Source: DATBHW01 sp035307385 (lineage in GTDB: Bacteria > Chloroflexota > Ktedonobacteria > Ktedonobacterales > DATBGS01). Taken from it: a DNA stretch of 64,000 nt. Below the pieces are notes generated by a model. The model was not told the DNA's origin and ran no database searches. It saw only the letters and a list, made by a program, of their open reading frames with translations. The position numbers were made by a program, and so were the translations under genes. Where the stretch lies: NCBI GenBank assembly GCA_035307385.1, contig DATGID010000110.1:124001-188000 (forward strand), given 5' to 3'. Below, one piece after another: positions 52,378 through 60,904 of this stretch. Numbering within the stretch: position 1 is the stretch's first letter; every line of letters begins with the position of its first letter.

Positions 52378-52573
52378 TAATAGTTATCCCCTTTCTAGGT
52401 TTCTGTCGCTGATATTAATCACAATAACTATCCAGTGATAGCACTAATACTATATACCTTATACGCAAGAGCGGTTAGCCCTGGCTCTGAGTGTTTGATC
52501 GAGTAGCTATAGCGGTCTACACAACCCTAAAGAGTCATGAGTTGTATATAATATTCTTAGCCTCAGCCACCTA

Positions 52574-53593
52574 CAGCGGTTTGCAGAAAGGTTAAACCGG
52601 GTGGTAGACTGGAGGCATGAGAGCCTATTCAACCGACCTTCGCCAGCGAGTCCTGCAAGCGGTCGATCAAGGTATCCCACGCGAACAGATCGTGGCCGTG
52701 CTCCAGGTCTCGCGGTCCACCATCAAACGGTATGGGCGGCAACGGCGGGAAACCGGCACCATGTCTGCCAAGCCGATTCCAGGGCGCCCAGCCAAGCACG
52801 GTGATGCCTTGGATGCCGATCTGCCCGCGCAGCTGGCCGCCCACGACAAAGCCACCTTGGAACAGCACTGCCAGGTGTGGCACGCGAGCCATGGTGTGCG
52901 GGTCAGCATCGCCACCATGAGCCGAGCGATTGCTCGCCTGGGCTGGACCCGCAAAAAAAACAGATGGGTGCCACCGAGCGGAGTGAAACCGCCCGTGCAG
53001 CCTGGCGCGATCTCACACCGTACCTCCCGCCCGACCGCTTGATCTTTGTCGACGAGTGCGGAAGTCACATCGGTCTCACCCCGCTCTATGCACGGGCGCC
53101 GCGGGGGCAGCGCGCCTTCGGAGCGGCCCCGCGCAACCGGGGCAAAAACACCACGCTGATTGCCGGGCTCTCTCTGGGAGGCATCCAAGCGCCGCTGATC
53201 CTGGAAGGAGCGGTCGACACACTCGCCTTTGAGACCTATGTCGAGCAGGTGCTCTCCCCCACCCTCAAGCCAGGCCAGGTGATCGTGCTGGATAATTTGA
53301 GCGTGCATAAAGGGGTTCGGGTGCGCCAGGCCATTGAGGCCCAAGGCTGCCAGGTGCTCTTCCTGCCTGCCTACTCGCCGGATTTGACGCCGGTTGAAGA
53401 AGCGTTCTCAAAGGTGAAAGCGTTCCTCCGGCGTGCAGAAGCGCGCACCCGCGAAGCGCTGGCGGAGGCCATCGGTGCAGGGTTGGAGACCGTTACAACA
53501 CAGGATGCGCACGGGTGGTTTAGACACTGCGGCTATCCAGCCCGAGTCAGGACCAGTTAACGCGATGAGGTTCAATCTTTGTGCAAATCGCTG
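52574..53593 (+). mobile_element. IS630-type insertion sequence
   Basis: 1,020 bp. Terminal inverted repeats of 23 bases (CAGCGGTTTGCAGAAAGGTT... at the left, complement at 53571-53593) match at 19 positions. A TA dinucleotide lies directly outside each end (52572-52573 and 53594-53595), the target duplication of the IS630/Tc1 group. It sits between a hypothetical gene and a toxin gene and interrupts nothing recognisable. Confidence 0.88.
52617..53560 (+). CDS. IS630-type DDE transposase, expressed by frameshift
   Basis: Two frames overlap: 52617-53042 with the N-terminal HTH domain (STDLRQRVLQAVDQG, ISRSTIKRY-like) and a second one ending at 53560 with the catalytic domain (FVDECG, VLDNLSVHK, PVEEAFSKVK; the DDE acids). 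They can join by a -1 shift at a run of eight A (52953-52960), just before KKKQMGATERSE. Frameshifting at an A run is common in IS630 members. Otherwise both parts are intact, so the element may be active. Confidence 0.85.
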
Positions 53594-53688
53594 TAGAACC
53601 CACGCGAGCGTCCTTGATATGAACCATGTTCCCTTACATCTGTTTGTCAATAACGGATGGTTGGTAATAAACGGGCTGCTTTCCTTTG

Positions 53689-53714
53689 TCTCATAAAACG
53701 TGTATTTAATGAGA
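53689..53714. repeat. Palindrome, copy d of the dispersed family
   Basis: TCTCATAAA and TTTAATGAGA arms with one unpaired base, around ACGTGTA-like centre. It lies just after the stop of the PIN toxin gene. Confidence 0.55.
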
Positions 53715-53722
53715 TAGATACT

Positions 53723-54163
53723 TTAGGCGGCGTTTTCATTTCTCTGTTCTAAAAACGCTAAAAAGGTAGCAGGACTGAGGATGCGGATACCTTGGTAGGT
53801 TTTAATACTCAATAAATCATCATCGCCGGTTACGATATATTCCGCTCCTCCGGCCAGCGCACAGGCGATGAATTGGTTATCATCTCTGTCGCGCTCCACA
53901 ACAGTTACTTCCTCTGTTGGCTCAACTAGGATTGCAAGCTCACGAAATCTTGCTAGAAATTGCTCCATCTGAGAAGGGGTTAAGCGATGGAGTGAACGGA
54001 CCTGCTGATAAGCGATTGCTCGTTGGTACTCTTGCAGTATGGATTCAGAGACCACCAGATCAAACGCTTCTGTTTGTTCCCAGCGGGTTAGGAGTTTAGC
54101 TGGTAGTCCTGTTTTTGAGATAAGGGCACTGATAATAACGTTGGTATCAACCACAACCTTCAT
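53723..54163 (-). CDS. PIN-family toxin
   Basis: 146 residues. KVVVDTNVIISAL (first Asp), SESILQEYQRA (Glu) and DRDDNQFIACALAGGAEYIVTGDDDLL (acid cluster) are typical of the PIN subfamily annotated as putative toxin component. RNase activity is inferred from the family. The ATG overlaps the antitoxin stop. Confidence 0.85.
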   Translation of the reverse strand: MKVVVDTNVIISALISKTGLPAKLLTRWEQTEAFDLVVSESILQEYQRAIAYQQVRSLHRLTPSQMEQFLARFRELAILVEPTEEVTVVERDRDDNQFIACALAGGAEYIVTGDDDLLSIKTYQGIRILSPATFLAFLEQRNENAA

Positions 54164-54453
54164 GCGTTCTGTGCAGCACGAACCGCTTCCACTGCCTCAA
54201 GCGCAAGCGCGTCTGCTTTTTCGGGCGAAAGATCAGCATTGTTCTGCGCTTGCTCAAGCAAGGCGAAAAACTCTTCTCGTGTTTTCTTCCACTGGTTATA
54301 GACCTTCATGGGAACGACAGCAGCCACTTCCTCCCCGTTTTTCTGCACTACAAATTTATCACCGTTGGCGACCACTGCCTGCAAGAGTTTGCCAAATTGC
54401 CGCCGGGCTTCAAAAGCAGGAACCGTTTTCTCAGTAACATTCTGTGTTCTCAT
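54160..54453 (-). CDS. Phd/YefM-type antitoxin
   Basis: 97 residues from the ATG at 54453; a longer frame would run through the palindrome at 54511. VPAFEARRQFGKLLQAVVANGDKFVVQKNG EEVAAVVP fits Phd/YefM antitoxins. No ribosome site is seen. It precedes its toxin with ATGA coupling. Confidence 0.8.
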   Translation of the reverse strand: MRTQNVTEKTVPAFEARRQFGKLLQAVVANGDKFVVQKNGEEVAAVVPMKVYNQWKKTREEFFALLEQAQNNADLSPEKADALALEAVEAVRAAQNA

Positions 54454-54510
54454 AAACCATTGCACATACTGCGCAATCTCTGCAATCTTCTCAGAAAACA
54501 GTCTGCTTGT

Positions 54511-54546
54511 CAAGTGTCTCATCAAACGAGCGTTTATTGAGACTTG
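54511..54546. repeat. Palindrome, copy e of the dispersed family
   Basis: TCTCATCAAACG faces CGTTTATTGAGA, extended by CAAG/CTTG. It lies upstream of the Phd/PIN operon; a half-copy (TTGTTGAGTTTATGAGAC) follows at about 54,624, before the resolvase gene. Confidence 0.65.
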
Positions 54547-54709
54547 CAAAATACCCCTCCCCTATCTATTGCCAAGCATCTCAAAAACTCATCTCAGCAA
54601 TCAAAATCTCACTCTTGACATATTGTTGAGTTTATGAGACGGTAAGCAGGCAATGCCACCTCCAGAGCAGAAGAAAACTGGTCAGTTGGCAATCTTCTAA
54701 CTTTTGAAT

Positions 54710-55270
54710 ATGCTGATTGGCTATGCACGAGTCTCCACAAACGAACAAAACCTTGATTTACAGCGGGACGCACTTCTTAAAGCTGGTTGCAGTGAGCATT
54801 CCATCTTCACCGATAAGATCACCGGAACAAAAACGCAGCGTCTCGGATTAGACCAGGCGCTTTCCCATCTTCGCCCAGGTGATACCTTTGTTGTCTGGCG
54901 ACTTGATAGACTTGGCAGAACACTCAAGCATCTGATTGAAACAGTCACTTCTCTTCAGCAGCAAGGGATTGCTTTCAAATCAATCACCGAAAATATTGAT
55001 ACCTCAACTGCAACAGGGCAACTGGTGTTTCATATCTTTGGAGCGCTCGCTGAGTTTGAGAGAAACTTGATCCGCGAGCGAACCATTGCAGGATTACAGG
55101 CAGCACGGGCAAGGGGCAGATTGGGCGGAAGACCAGAGATACCAGCAACAGCCTCAAAGGTGGCAATGGCGAAGAAGCTCTATGCAGATAAGACCAATGC
55201 CGTACAGGATATTTGCAAGCTTCTTAACATCTCACGGGCAACGCTGTATCGCTATATCAACATGACGTGA
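54710..55270 (+). CDS. Small serine recombinase (resolvase/invertase)
   Basis: 186 residues from the ATG at 54710. IGYARVSTNEQNLDLQRDAL has the catalytic Ser; VVWRLDRLGRTLKHL and LAEFERNLIRERT follow, and the C-terminal HTH is DICKLLNISRATLYRYI. It is a Tn3/Hin-type recombinase that could resolve dimers of the element, act on the nearby palindromes, or be left from a transposon. No full res site was defined. Confidence 0.88.
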   Translation: MLIGYARVSTNEQNLDLQRDALLKAGCSEHSIFTDKITGTKTQRLGLDQALSHLRPGDTFVVWRLDRLGRTLKHLIETVTSLQQQGIAFKSITENIDTSTATGQLVFHIFGALAEFERNLIRERTIAGLQAARARGRLGGRPEIPATASKVAMAKKLYADKTNAVQDICKLLNISRATLYRYINMT

Positions 55271-55322
55271 AACCTTCTGCTTGCCCCCGAATCTTACATT
55301 ACTTACTTTACCCTTGTGCGCC

Positions 55323-55351
55323 TTGACATACCAAGCTATCTATGTTACTAT
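55323..55351 (+). promoter_or_regulatory. Promoter of the gene at 55385
   Basis: TTGACA (55323-55328), 17-base spacer, TACTAT (55346-55351). The ATG is 34 bases downstream. Confidence 0.65.
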
Positions 55352-55384
55352 TGGCTCTTACCCCCTCTAAAGGGGGCGAGAACG

Positions 55385-55924
55385 ATGAGTAAAGATCAAA
55401 AAAGTGGTTCAGAACAGGAAGCACAATTTGAAGCTGCTGTAGACGACGTAGAAGGCTTGTATATGGCAGACCAACTGGCAAGAATGCTTAAGGGTGATAC
55501 ACGAGAAGTGCAATTTCAACGAGATTCAGCATGGATTGAAGCAGAACAGCAATATCCAGACTATACCGTGAAGATCATGCAATTACGAACAACCCTAAAA
55601 AATGCAGACAAAACAAAAGCAGGATACCCTCAGGTAGTAACAAATGCTATGGGTGCTCATTTCTTACGGGTGGAGAATAAGGCAGCAAGAATGTTTTTAA
55701 CTGATGTCTTACTGGCACGTAGTTCAGATCATCCTGGCTATATAGGAAAAGATGTTGCTCTCGAAGCAACTTTAATGGCTACTGAACTTGGCGCACAAGG
55801 CGGATTTGCAAGCGACTTAATGAGAAAGGTAACCCTTTCAAAAGCAGTAGGTGCAGTGTTGAAGGGAGAGTTAAAACTTTCCCAACAACGTCAGACTCCA
55901 CCGCCAACAAGAGGAAGAAGATAA
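55385..55924 (+). CDS. Hypothetical element protein
   Basis: 179 residues from the ATG at 55385 (AAAGGGGGCGAG upstream). Acidic N-terminus, mostly helical, basic Pro-rich end. VTNAMGAHFLRVENKAARMFLTDVL suggests a helical bundle. No family recognised. It has its own promoter and terminator. Confidence 0.6.
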   Translation: MSKDQKSGSEQEAQFEAAVDDVEGLYMADQLARMLKGDTREVQFQRDSAWIEAEQQYPDYTVKIMQLRTTLKNADKTKAGYPQVVTNAMGAHFLRVENKAARMFLTDVLLARSSDHPGYIGKDVALEATLMATELGAQGGFASDLMRKVTLSKAVGAVLKGELKLSQQRQTPPPTRGRR

Positions 55925-55946
55925 AACCAATGAGGTAATAAGCACG

Positions 55947-55980
55947 AAAAGGCTGGGAAGTAACCCAGCTTTTCATTTTT
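55947..55980 (+). terminator. Rho-independent terminator
   Basis: AAAAGGCTGGG and CCCAGCTTTT pair with a one-base bulge and are followed by CATTTTT, 22 bases after the stop of the gene at 55385. Confidence 0.75.
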
Positions 55981-56294
55981 CACGTCTCAGAAGAACTCAA
56001 AGCCGATGTGCTGACCTCTTCCCTACCCGTACGCCCGTACGGGATCACGATACCATGAAACCGTGATACCAAGCAACCATATTGATGTCTGGTTGCATCA
56101 CTAGGGTTTTCTGGTAGGTGTTGTTGGCATACTGAGAGCACTAGAAACAAATAGTGCTCGGTTGGCAATAAGGAAGGCCTCGCCCAAGGGAGAAAAGGCA
56201 GTTCTGCAACTTGTGTCAACGACGGCTATGTAACTGGTCATGTTTCTCTTTTAACCGATTGAATGGTGCTGAATCCTTCACCACGTCACTCTAC
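55981..56294. repeat. Non-coding region with inverted copy of the partition-site repeats
   Basis: Contains three inverted octamers (56047-56070) and the 12-base CTCTTCCCTACC (56016-56027), in the same relative spacing as GGTATCNN octamers and GGTAGGGAAGAG at 43665-43726. Other hairpins: CCCGTACG/CGTACGGG near 56,026-56,043 and GAGCACTA/TAGTGCTC near 56,135-56,160. No gene. Confidence 0.65.
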
Positions 56295-57299
56295 TCATTT
56301 CTTGGACAGAAGAAAAACCACTTTATCAGAAGCATTCATAAGATGAAAATATTTCGGCCAGTATGCACTTAGAGATACTCCCTCACTTTCTCGTTGTACA
56401 CTGTAGATAGGACGTAGTTTAGAAGCGTTGTGTTTCACAGGAATAGCAACAATATCATTTACAGGCCGATTGGAAAACTTAAGGGAGTATTGGAGGGCAA
56501 CTTCAATAGGGCAGAGTTCAAGGCCAAGCCGATCCACCGCTTCACCTGCGTCCATAAGCAGTGTCCAGTCATCTATTCCTAAATCTTGAAACTTTGCTTC
56601 TACAGTATGCACAACGTTTCTTTGAAGAAAAGGGAAATAATGAAAGTCTAAATCAATGTATACCTTAGCTTGAGAAGACACAAAACCACCTGCTTGGTTG
56701 AGTGCATCTTCTAGTTGTTTTTTGTTTTTTTTGCCAATTTCGAATTGTTGTATTTGTATTTTCCTCTCTGGGAAAGAGGTATAAATATGTTCAACAGTTG
56801 CCTCCGTCAATCTAGTAAAAATGCCAGGAACAAGAGGGCCTACATATGCTCGTACACCAGGCTTAATTTCTGAGGGTGAACGAGCAATCTGGGAAGGCTC
56901 GCAGGCAAAAACAATAGGCATGTCCTCCTCTGGATTTCTCTGACTTCTTAGCTCTTTTATACGTGGGTCACGACTATACCCAAAGCCTTGTATTGGACTA
57001 TCTATTTCATACAGAAAAACAAGCTCTGAAGCATCAAGCGGAGTATGTAATTGCATCTTATGATCTATTTCGGTCAGTCGCTTCATGTCAGTAACTTTTT
57101 TCTGATACGCTTTCCCATCAGGGAATTCTGCAATTTTTCTTTCGACAATATCGGTGCCAGCAATATATTCATCAAGATTTTGATCACTTGGATTTTCACG
57201 ACTGCCTCTCCCTCTCACTTCTGCAATGTTTGCTCCTTCCATACGGATTGCAATGCGTGGCATCGTTGGATTTCCGTATTTGTCATTTGAGAAATACAC
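56295..57299 (-). CDS. Hypothetical element protein
   Basis: 334 residues from a GTG with AAGGGGGAG upstream. Soluble mixed alpha/beta protein. Parts such as VYIDLDFHYFPFLQRNVVH and DDWTLLMDAGEAVDRLGLELCPIEVAL look well folded. No family recognised. It follows the broken gene at 57357-58205 by 57 bases and probably shares its promoter. Confidence 0.6.
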   Translation of the reverse strand: MYFSNDKYGNPTMPRIAIRMEGANIAEVRGRGSRENPSDQNLDEYIAGTDIVERKIAEFPDGKAYQKKVTDMKRLTEIDHKMQLHTPLDASELVFLYEIDSPIQGFGYSRDPRIKELRSQRNPEEDMPIVFACEPSQIARSPSEIKPGVRAYVGPLVPGIFTRLTEATVEHIYTSFPERKIQIQQFEIGKKNKKQLEDALNQAGGFVSSQAKVYIDLDFHYFPFLQRNVVHTVEAKFQDLGIDDWTLLMDAGEAVDRLGLELCPIEVALQYSLKFSNRPVNDIVAIPVKHNASKLRPIYSVQRESEGVSLSAYWPKYFHLMNASDKVVFLLSKK

Positions 57300-57356
57300 A
57301 TAAAAATCTCCCCCTTGCAGTTGTTTTTGTGCGACTGATTCTCCAGCAGTGCACCA

Positions 57357-58205
57357 TCAGGTGCCATGCCCTTGCAAAGAAGTAACAAGTGGCATGTGAT
57401 CTGTTCCTTGGTTGTATTTTACCCATGAACCTTGAATAGTTGCCAGGCTTTCATTTTTTGCTGGAATTACTTTTTCTATTGCCCAGGCATACAGTTTTGC
57501 AAAATTTTCACCTTGAAGAAGAATTTTAAAACGATCTTGTTCTTCCATGGCAAGTGATGAAAGATCAATGGGCTGTCTTCTATATTTTTTATCAACAGCA
57601 TCTACTACATACGCTAACGCCTCTCTATTGAGATCAGGAAATGGTTTTGTTGTCCCTTTTGATCTTTGCTGAAATACACTTTTTCCTTTGTCATAGGAAC
57701 CTAAAGAAAACACATTTCTTAATATCCAATACTTTAAAGCATCGGGGTAGGGTGCATCTGAAGATGATAGATAGTCAACCCATGTATCCAAACTGGCTCG
57801 TTGGTCTGCAATAATTGCTTCTGTGTTTTGGCGTTTCATCTCTTCCCAGCCTTCTTGTCCAACACCTTCTAAATCTGCTTGTTGTCCGCGTTCACGAATG
57901 ATACGGCGTTGTGTTTCACAGTAGCTTTCTGGAATTTCATTAGGTTTGACAACGTAGGTACGATAAAGGAGTCTTTTTATAGCCTCTACACCATGTTCTC
58001 GAGCTGTCGGATTTTCTCGTTTTAAAACCTCACGGAATCAGTCAAGATAGGTTTGAATGCGAGCTAAGGGGTTTTGCGGGACATGCTCGCCAGTACGAGC
58101 TTCTGCACGCTTTGCAGCAGCCTCTACCTCTGGTGCTTTATGGAGATCATATTTCTGCTTGAGGAGTCGTGTAGTTGGCTGGGGAGGTGGTTGTCCTTCT
58201 GACAT
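57357..58205 (-). pseudogene. Hypothetical gene interrupted by an in-frame TGA
   Basis: Translation from the ATG at 58205 gives 55 residues (MSEGQPPPQPTTRLLKQKYD... LARIQTYLD), then TGA at 58038-58040, then 226 further residues in the same frame to a stop at 57357. Coding character continues across the stop (FREVLKRENPTAREHG), so this is one gene of 282 codons with a nonsense codon, most simply TGG to TGA. The later ATG at 57839 could give a 160-residue product but has no ribosome site. Function unknown. Confidence 0.72.
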
Positions 58206-58208
58206 ACA

Positions 58209-58261
58209 GTGAGCAGATACTGCTCACTTGGTAGTATAAGTGTTCGATTGCTTATTGGCAA
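58209..58261 (-). promoter_or_regulatory. Promoter with operator palindrome upstream of the broken gene
   Basis: Read on the minus strand: TTGCCA (58256-58261), 17-base spacer, TATACT (58233-58238), followed by the perfect palindrome GTGAGCAG-TAT-CTGCTCAC (58209-58227) over the start of transcription and just before the ATG. A specific repressor is expected. Confidence 0.7.
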
Positions 58262-58848
58262 GAAGAGAAAAGAGCGGCTTGGTTCTGGAGGGTTTTTAGC
58301 TGGGGGAGGAGCCTGAGCATCCTGAGAAAGAGGACGAGATTCACCAGGTGAGCGGGGTTTCTGTAAGAGTGGGGGTGGGGATACTTCCGCCATAGGACTG
58401 GAAGTATTGTAGCAAGCGAACTATAAAGATACAAGGCAGAGGCATTAAAGGTAAGGAAGCATTTATTTGCTTACTTGCCAATCCAATGGGTTTCGCACAA
58501 GGTAGCAGGGTGTTGAAAAATGCACGCCATCAATGGGCAAAGTTTCCAGCCGATCACTGATACAACTCTTTCGAGTACCGATATGCTCTCTCTGGGTGTC
58601 TGGGAACCCAATGGAGGGGGGTCTCTTGTCCTCAGTAATTTTATTTATACCCCATCTGTGTAGCCCAACTGTGTACGCGGTAATCGGAGGGTAGCGTTTT
58701 CCTCTGCTGGCACATATTGTATAATAACTCCCTTCCCTTGGAGAGACTGGAGCCATCGCGGCTTTTTCAACACTCTGGTAGATTGGGCGATGTGGAATGA
58801 TTGCTGGAGATGCTTCTCTACAAGCGGCATAACTGAAAAGCTGATGCG
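58262..58848. other. Intergenic stretch with weak ORFs
   Basis: About 590 bases. Two overlapping minus-strand frames (58645-58830 and 58463-58756) could join by a frameshift into a roughly 120-residue product but have no ribosome site or recognisable family. Nothing else is seen. Confidence 0.3.
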
Positions 58849-59136
58849 TTAGTTATGCTTGGGGTGTTCTAAGTGTTCTATTCGCTTTTCTAGTTCGCTT
58901 GTTGCATCCATAAGACCAGTAATAACCTCGGTAACTTCCTTCACTACCTTGACATTGCCTGCTTTCATTTCCTCATGCAGTTCGGTAAGAGATGCTTTCA
59001 TGTCTTCGCGTAAAAGGCTTTCACTGGCGTGTATCTCTTCTCTCACAAGAGGGCGTATTTTATCCTCTATTTTTTCATCAAACTTTCGATCAAAAAGCTC
59101 TCCAATTGCTTGTAAATCACCGGATGTCAGTGCCAT
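58849..59136 (-). CDS. Small coiled-coil protein
   Basis: 95 residues, almost wholly charged helix (IGELFDRKFDEKIEDKIRPLVREEIHASESLL, TELHEEMKAG, ATSELEKRIEHLEH). Such short coiled-coil proteins are common on mobile elements; their role is unknown. Confidence 0.65.
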   Translation of the reverse strand: MALTSGDLQAIGELFDRKFDEKIEDKIRPLVREEIHASESLLREDMKASLTELHEEMKAGNVKVVKEVTEVITGLMDATSELEKRIEHLEHPKHN

Positions 59137-59328
59137 AGCTGAACTATAGTAAAAATGCCGCTAGGTTGCAATACGAACAATACTAGAACGAAGTGTTACC
59201 GATGTATCTCAGCCTACGCACTCACTCACTCGTACTGACCTGGATTCTACCGCTTTCTTCGCCTCTCGTTGGATATAATTAACGAAGCGCTAATTTCTTT
59301 CAGTCTTAGAGAAAAAAGGTGAGGGAGC

Positions 59329-60669
59329 ATGTTTTCGGATACCTATGCAGTGCTGGAAAAGTTTGATAATGCGCATGAATTTGAACGCATGTGTGCAGCA
59401 ATTCTCATTGCACAAGGATACCGAGAAGTTGTACCGATGGCTCCAAGAGGAGGATCAGACGAGGGCCAAGACATCATCTTTACGATGAGAGATGGAAGCA
59501 AGGGGTTAGCTTGTTGCACGCTGCGCAAAGACAAAGACATTGATGCAAAATTTCGTGAGGACTTTTCTCAGCGCAAACCAGGCGAGTATAAGCAATATAT
59601 TCTCTTTTGCACTGCTTACCTCACCTTTGAGCAAAAGAAAAAATTCTCTGCGTACTGTCTCAATAAGTTGAATGCCATATTTATTCCCCAGGATATTGAA
59701 GCGTTGACTGGTCTGTTAGACAACGCTCACCAGGATATTCGAGAACGGTTTTTACACATTCCTGACCAGAGTAGGCTTCGGCAACAAGAAACACTCACCA
59801 TTGTCAGCAATCAAATTAAGGCAAGTGAAAGCTTTAACGAAGCGAAACAAGCGATGGCAAATTATGATTGGGTGAGTGCTGATGCCCTCATGCAAATGGC
59901 GCTTCAGTATTTCCCCATTCCAGAAGCACCATGCTATTGTGGAATACAGATGAGCGCAGCCCTCACTGAAGAATTCAAGCGAAATCATGATGTACCGCCA
60001 GGGTATAGGCAAAATGCGCTCTTTTATGACATACATATACATCTTCAGTTCTTTGCCCCTCCGATTGAACGGGCGATGTATTGGTTAGATCGTGCCAGAC
60101 AACAAAATGAGGGAGAAGGGGAAAAAGTAGCAGCAGCAACGGTTTTGAGGGAACTGGCTTTGCTGCATGGTCTTATGAAGAACTATGATGAGATGCTGAC
60201 TTGTGTGAAGGAAGCAATCTCGATTTCTCCCGACATCTCAAGAACATCTTTCAAGGAACCTGAACATCTTGCTATACTGGCGCATGGGTGTATCAATGAA
60301 CCAGATCAGGCTGGAGCACTGCAAGAGCTTGGTAAGTTGTTAAAACTCAGGCTTCCTGTTTCCCCTCGGATTTTTCAGCAGAGCATAATCGATTCAAAGG
60401 GTTTGATCTGCTGGATTGTTATGGGGAAAGAAGATGCCTGGATAGGAAAACCAAAGCCTGACTTTCCCATGCAACTATGGATAAAAACGGGTTATGATGG
60501 TGGAACGGCAGATCGAATAGCAACGTACCCGAATCCTCACGAGCCTGGGAAAAACACACTTATTCCGCCTGATGGGATCGGTATACCTCTCGATCTACTT
60601 ACCAATCAATTAGGCGACCAATTTCTCTTCATTTGCCCCCTGCCTGCGAATCCACAATACGCACCTTGA
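59329..60669 (+). CDS. Restriction-endonuclease-like N-terminus with helical repeats
   Basis: 446 residues with AAAAGGTGAGGGAG before the ATG. Residues about 12-120 look like a PD-(D/E)xK fold of the Mrr type: FERMCAAILIAQGYREVV helix, then PRGGSDEGQDIIF (Asp) and GLACCTLRKD (Lys). The second acid, usually E or Q before the Lys, is Cys/Thr here. Residues 165-345 are TPR-like helices (LRELALLHGLMKNYDEMLTCVKEA). The last 100 residues are beta-rich. It could be a DNA-cleaving effector next to the methyltransferase at 60905. Activity is uncertain because of the altered site. Confidence 0.65.
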   Translation: MFSDTYAVLEKFDNAHEFERMCAAILIAQGYREVVPMAPRGGSDEGQDIIFTMRDGSKGLACCTLRKDKDIDAKFREDFSQRKPGEYKQYILFCTAYLTFEQKKKFSAYCLNKLNAIFIPQDIEALTGLLDNAHQDIRERFLHIPDQSRLRQQETLTIVSNQIKASESFNEAKQAMANYDWVSADALMQMALQYFPIPEAPCYCGIQMSAALTEEFKRNHDVPPGYRQNALFYDIHIHLQFFAPPIERAMYWLDRARQQNEGEGEKVAAATVLRELALLHGLMKNYDEMLTCVKEAISISPDISRTSFKEPEHLAILAHGCINEPDQAGALQELGKLLKLRLPVSPRIFQQSIIDSKGLICWIVMGKEDAWIGKPKPDFPMQLWIKTGYDGGTADRIATYPNPHEPGKNTLIPPDGIGIPLDLLTNQLGDQFLFICPLPANPQYAP

Positions 60670-60904
60670 TGCCGACGACTCCATTTGTAGAGTCCCGATA
60701 ATTTTACATGCAGTCTCTTCGTTCATATGGTGCCTCCTTGTCTGGATACATTACTCAGCCAAGCTTGACAATCTCATCTTCGGAATATAACATGGCAAAG
60801 CCACCAGATATTATAAGTCCTCACGCGCTGCCTTCGGTATGAGGGCCTCCCATTCCCAAATAGAAGTTGTGTCTTTAATTAAATAAACTGCTGGAGAGAA
60901 TGTT

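Noticed and set aside
58124..58393. Minus-strand frame of 89 codons
   Set aside because: It contains the TTGCCA/TATACT promoter and operator of the next gene in its middle, so it is unlikely to be coding.
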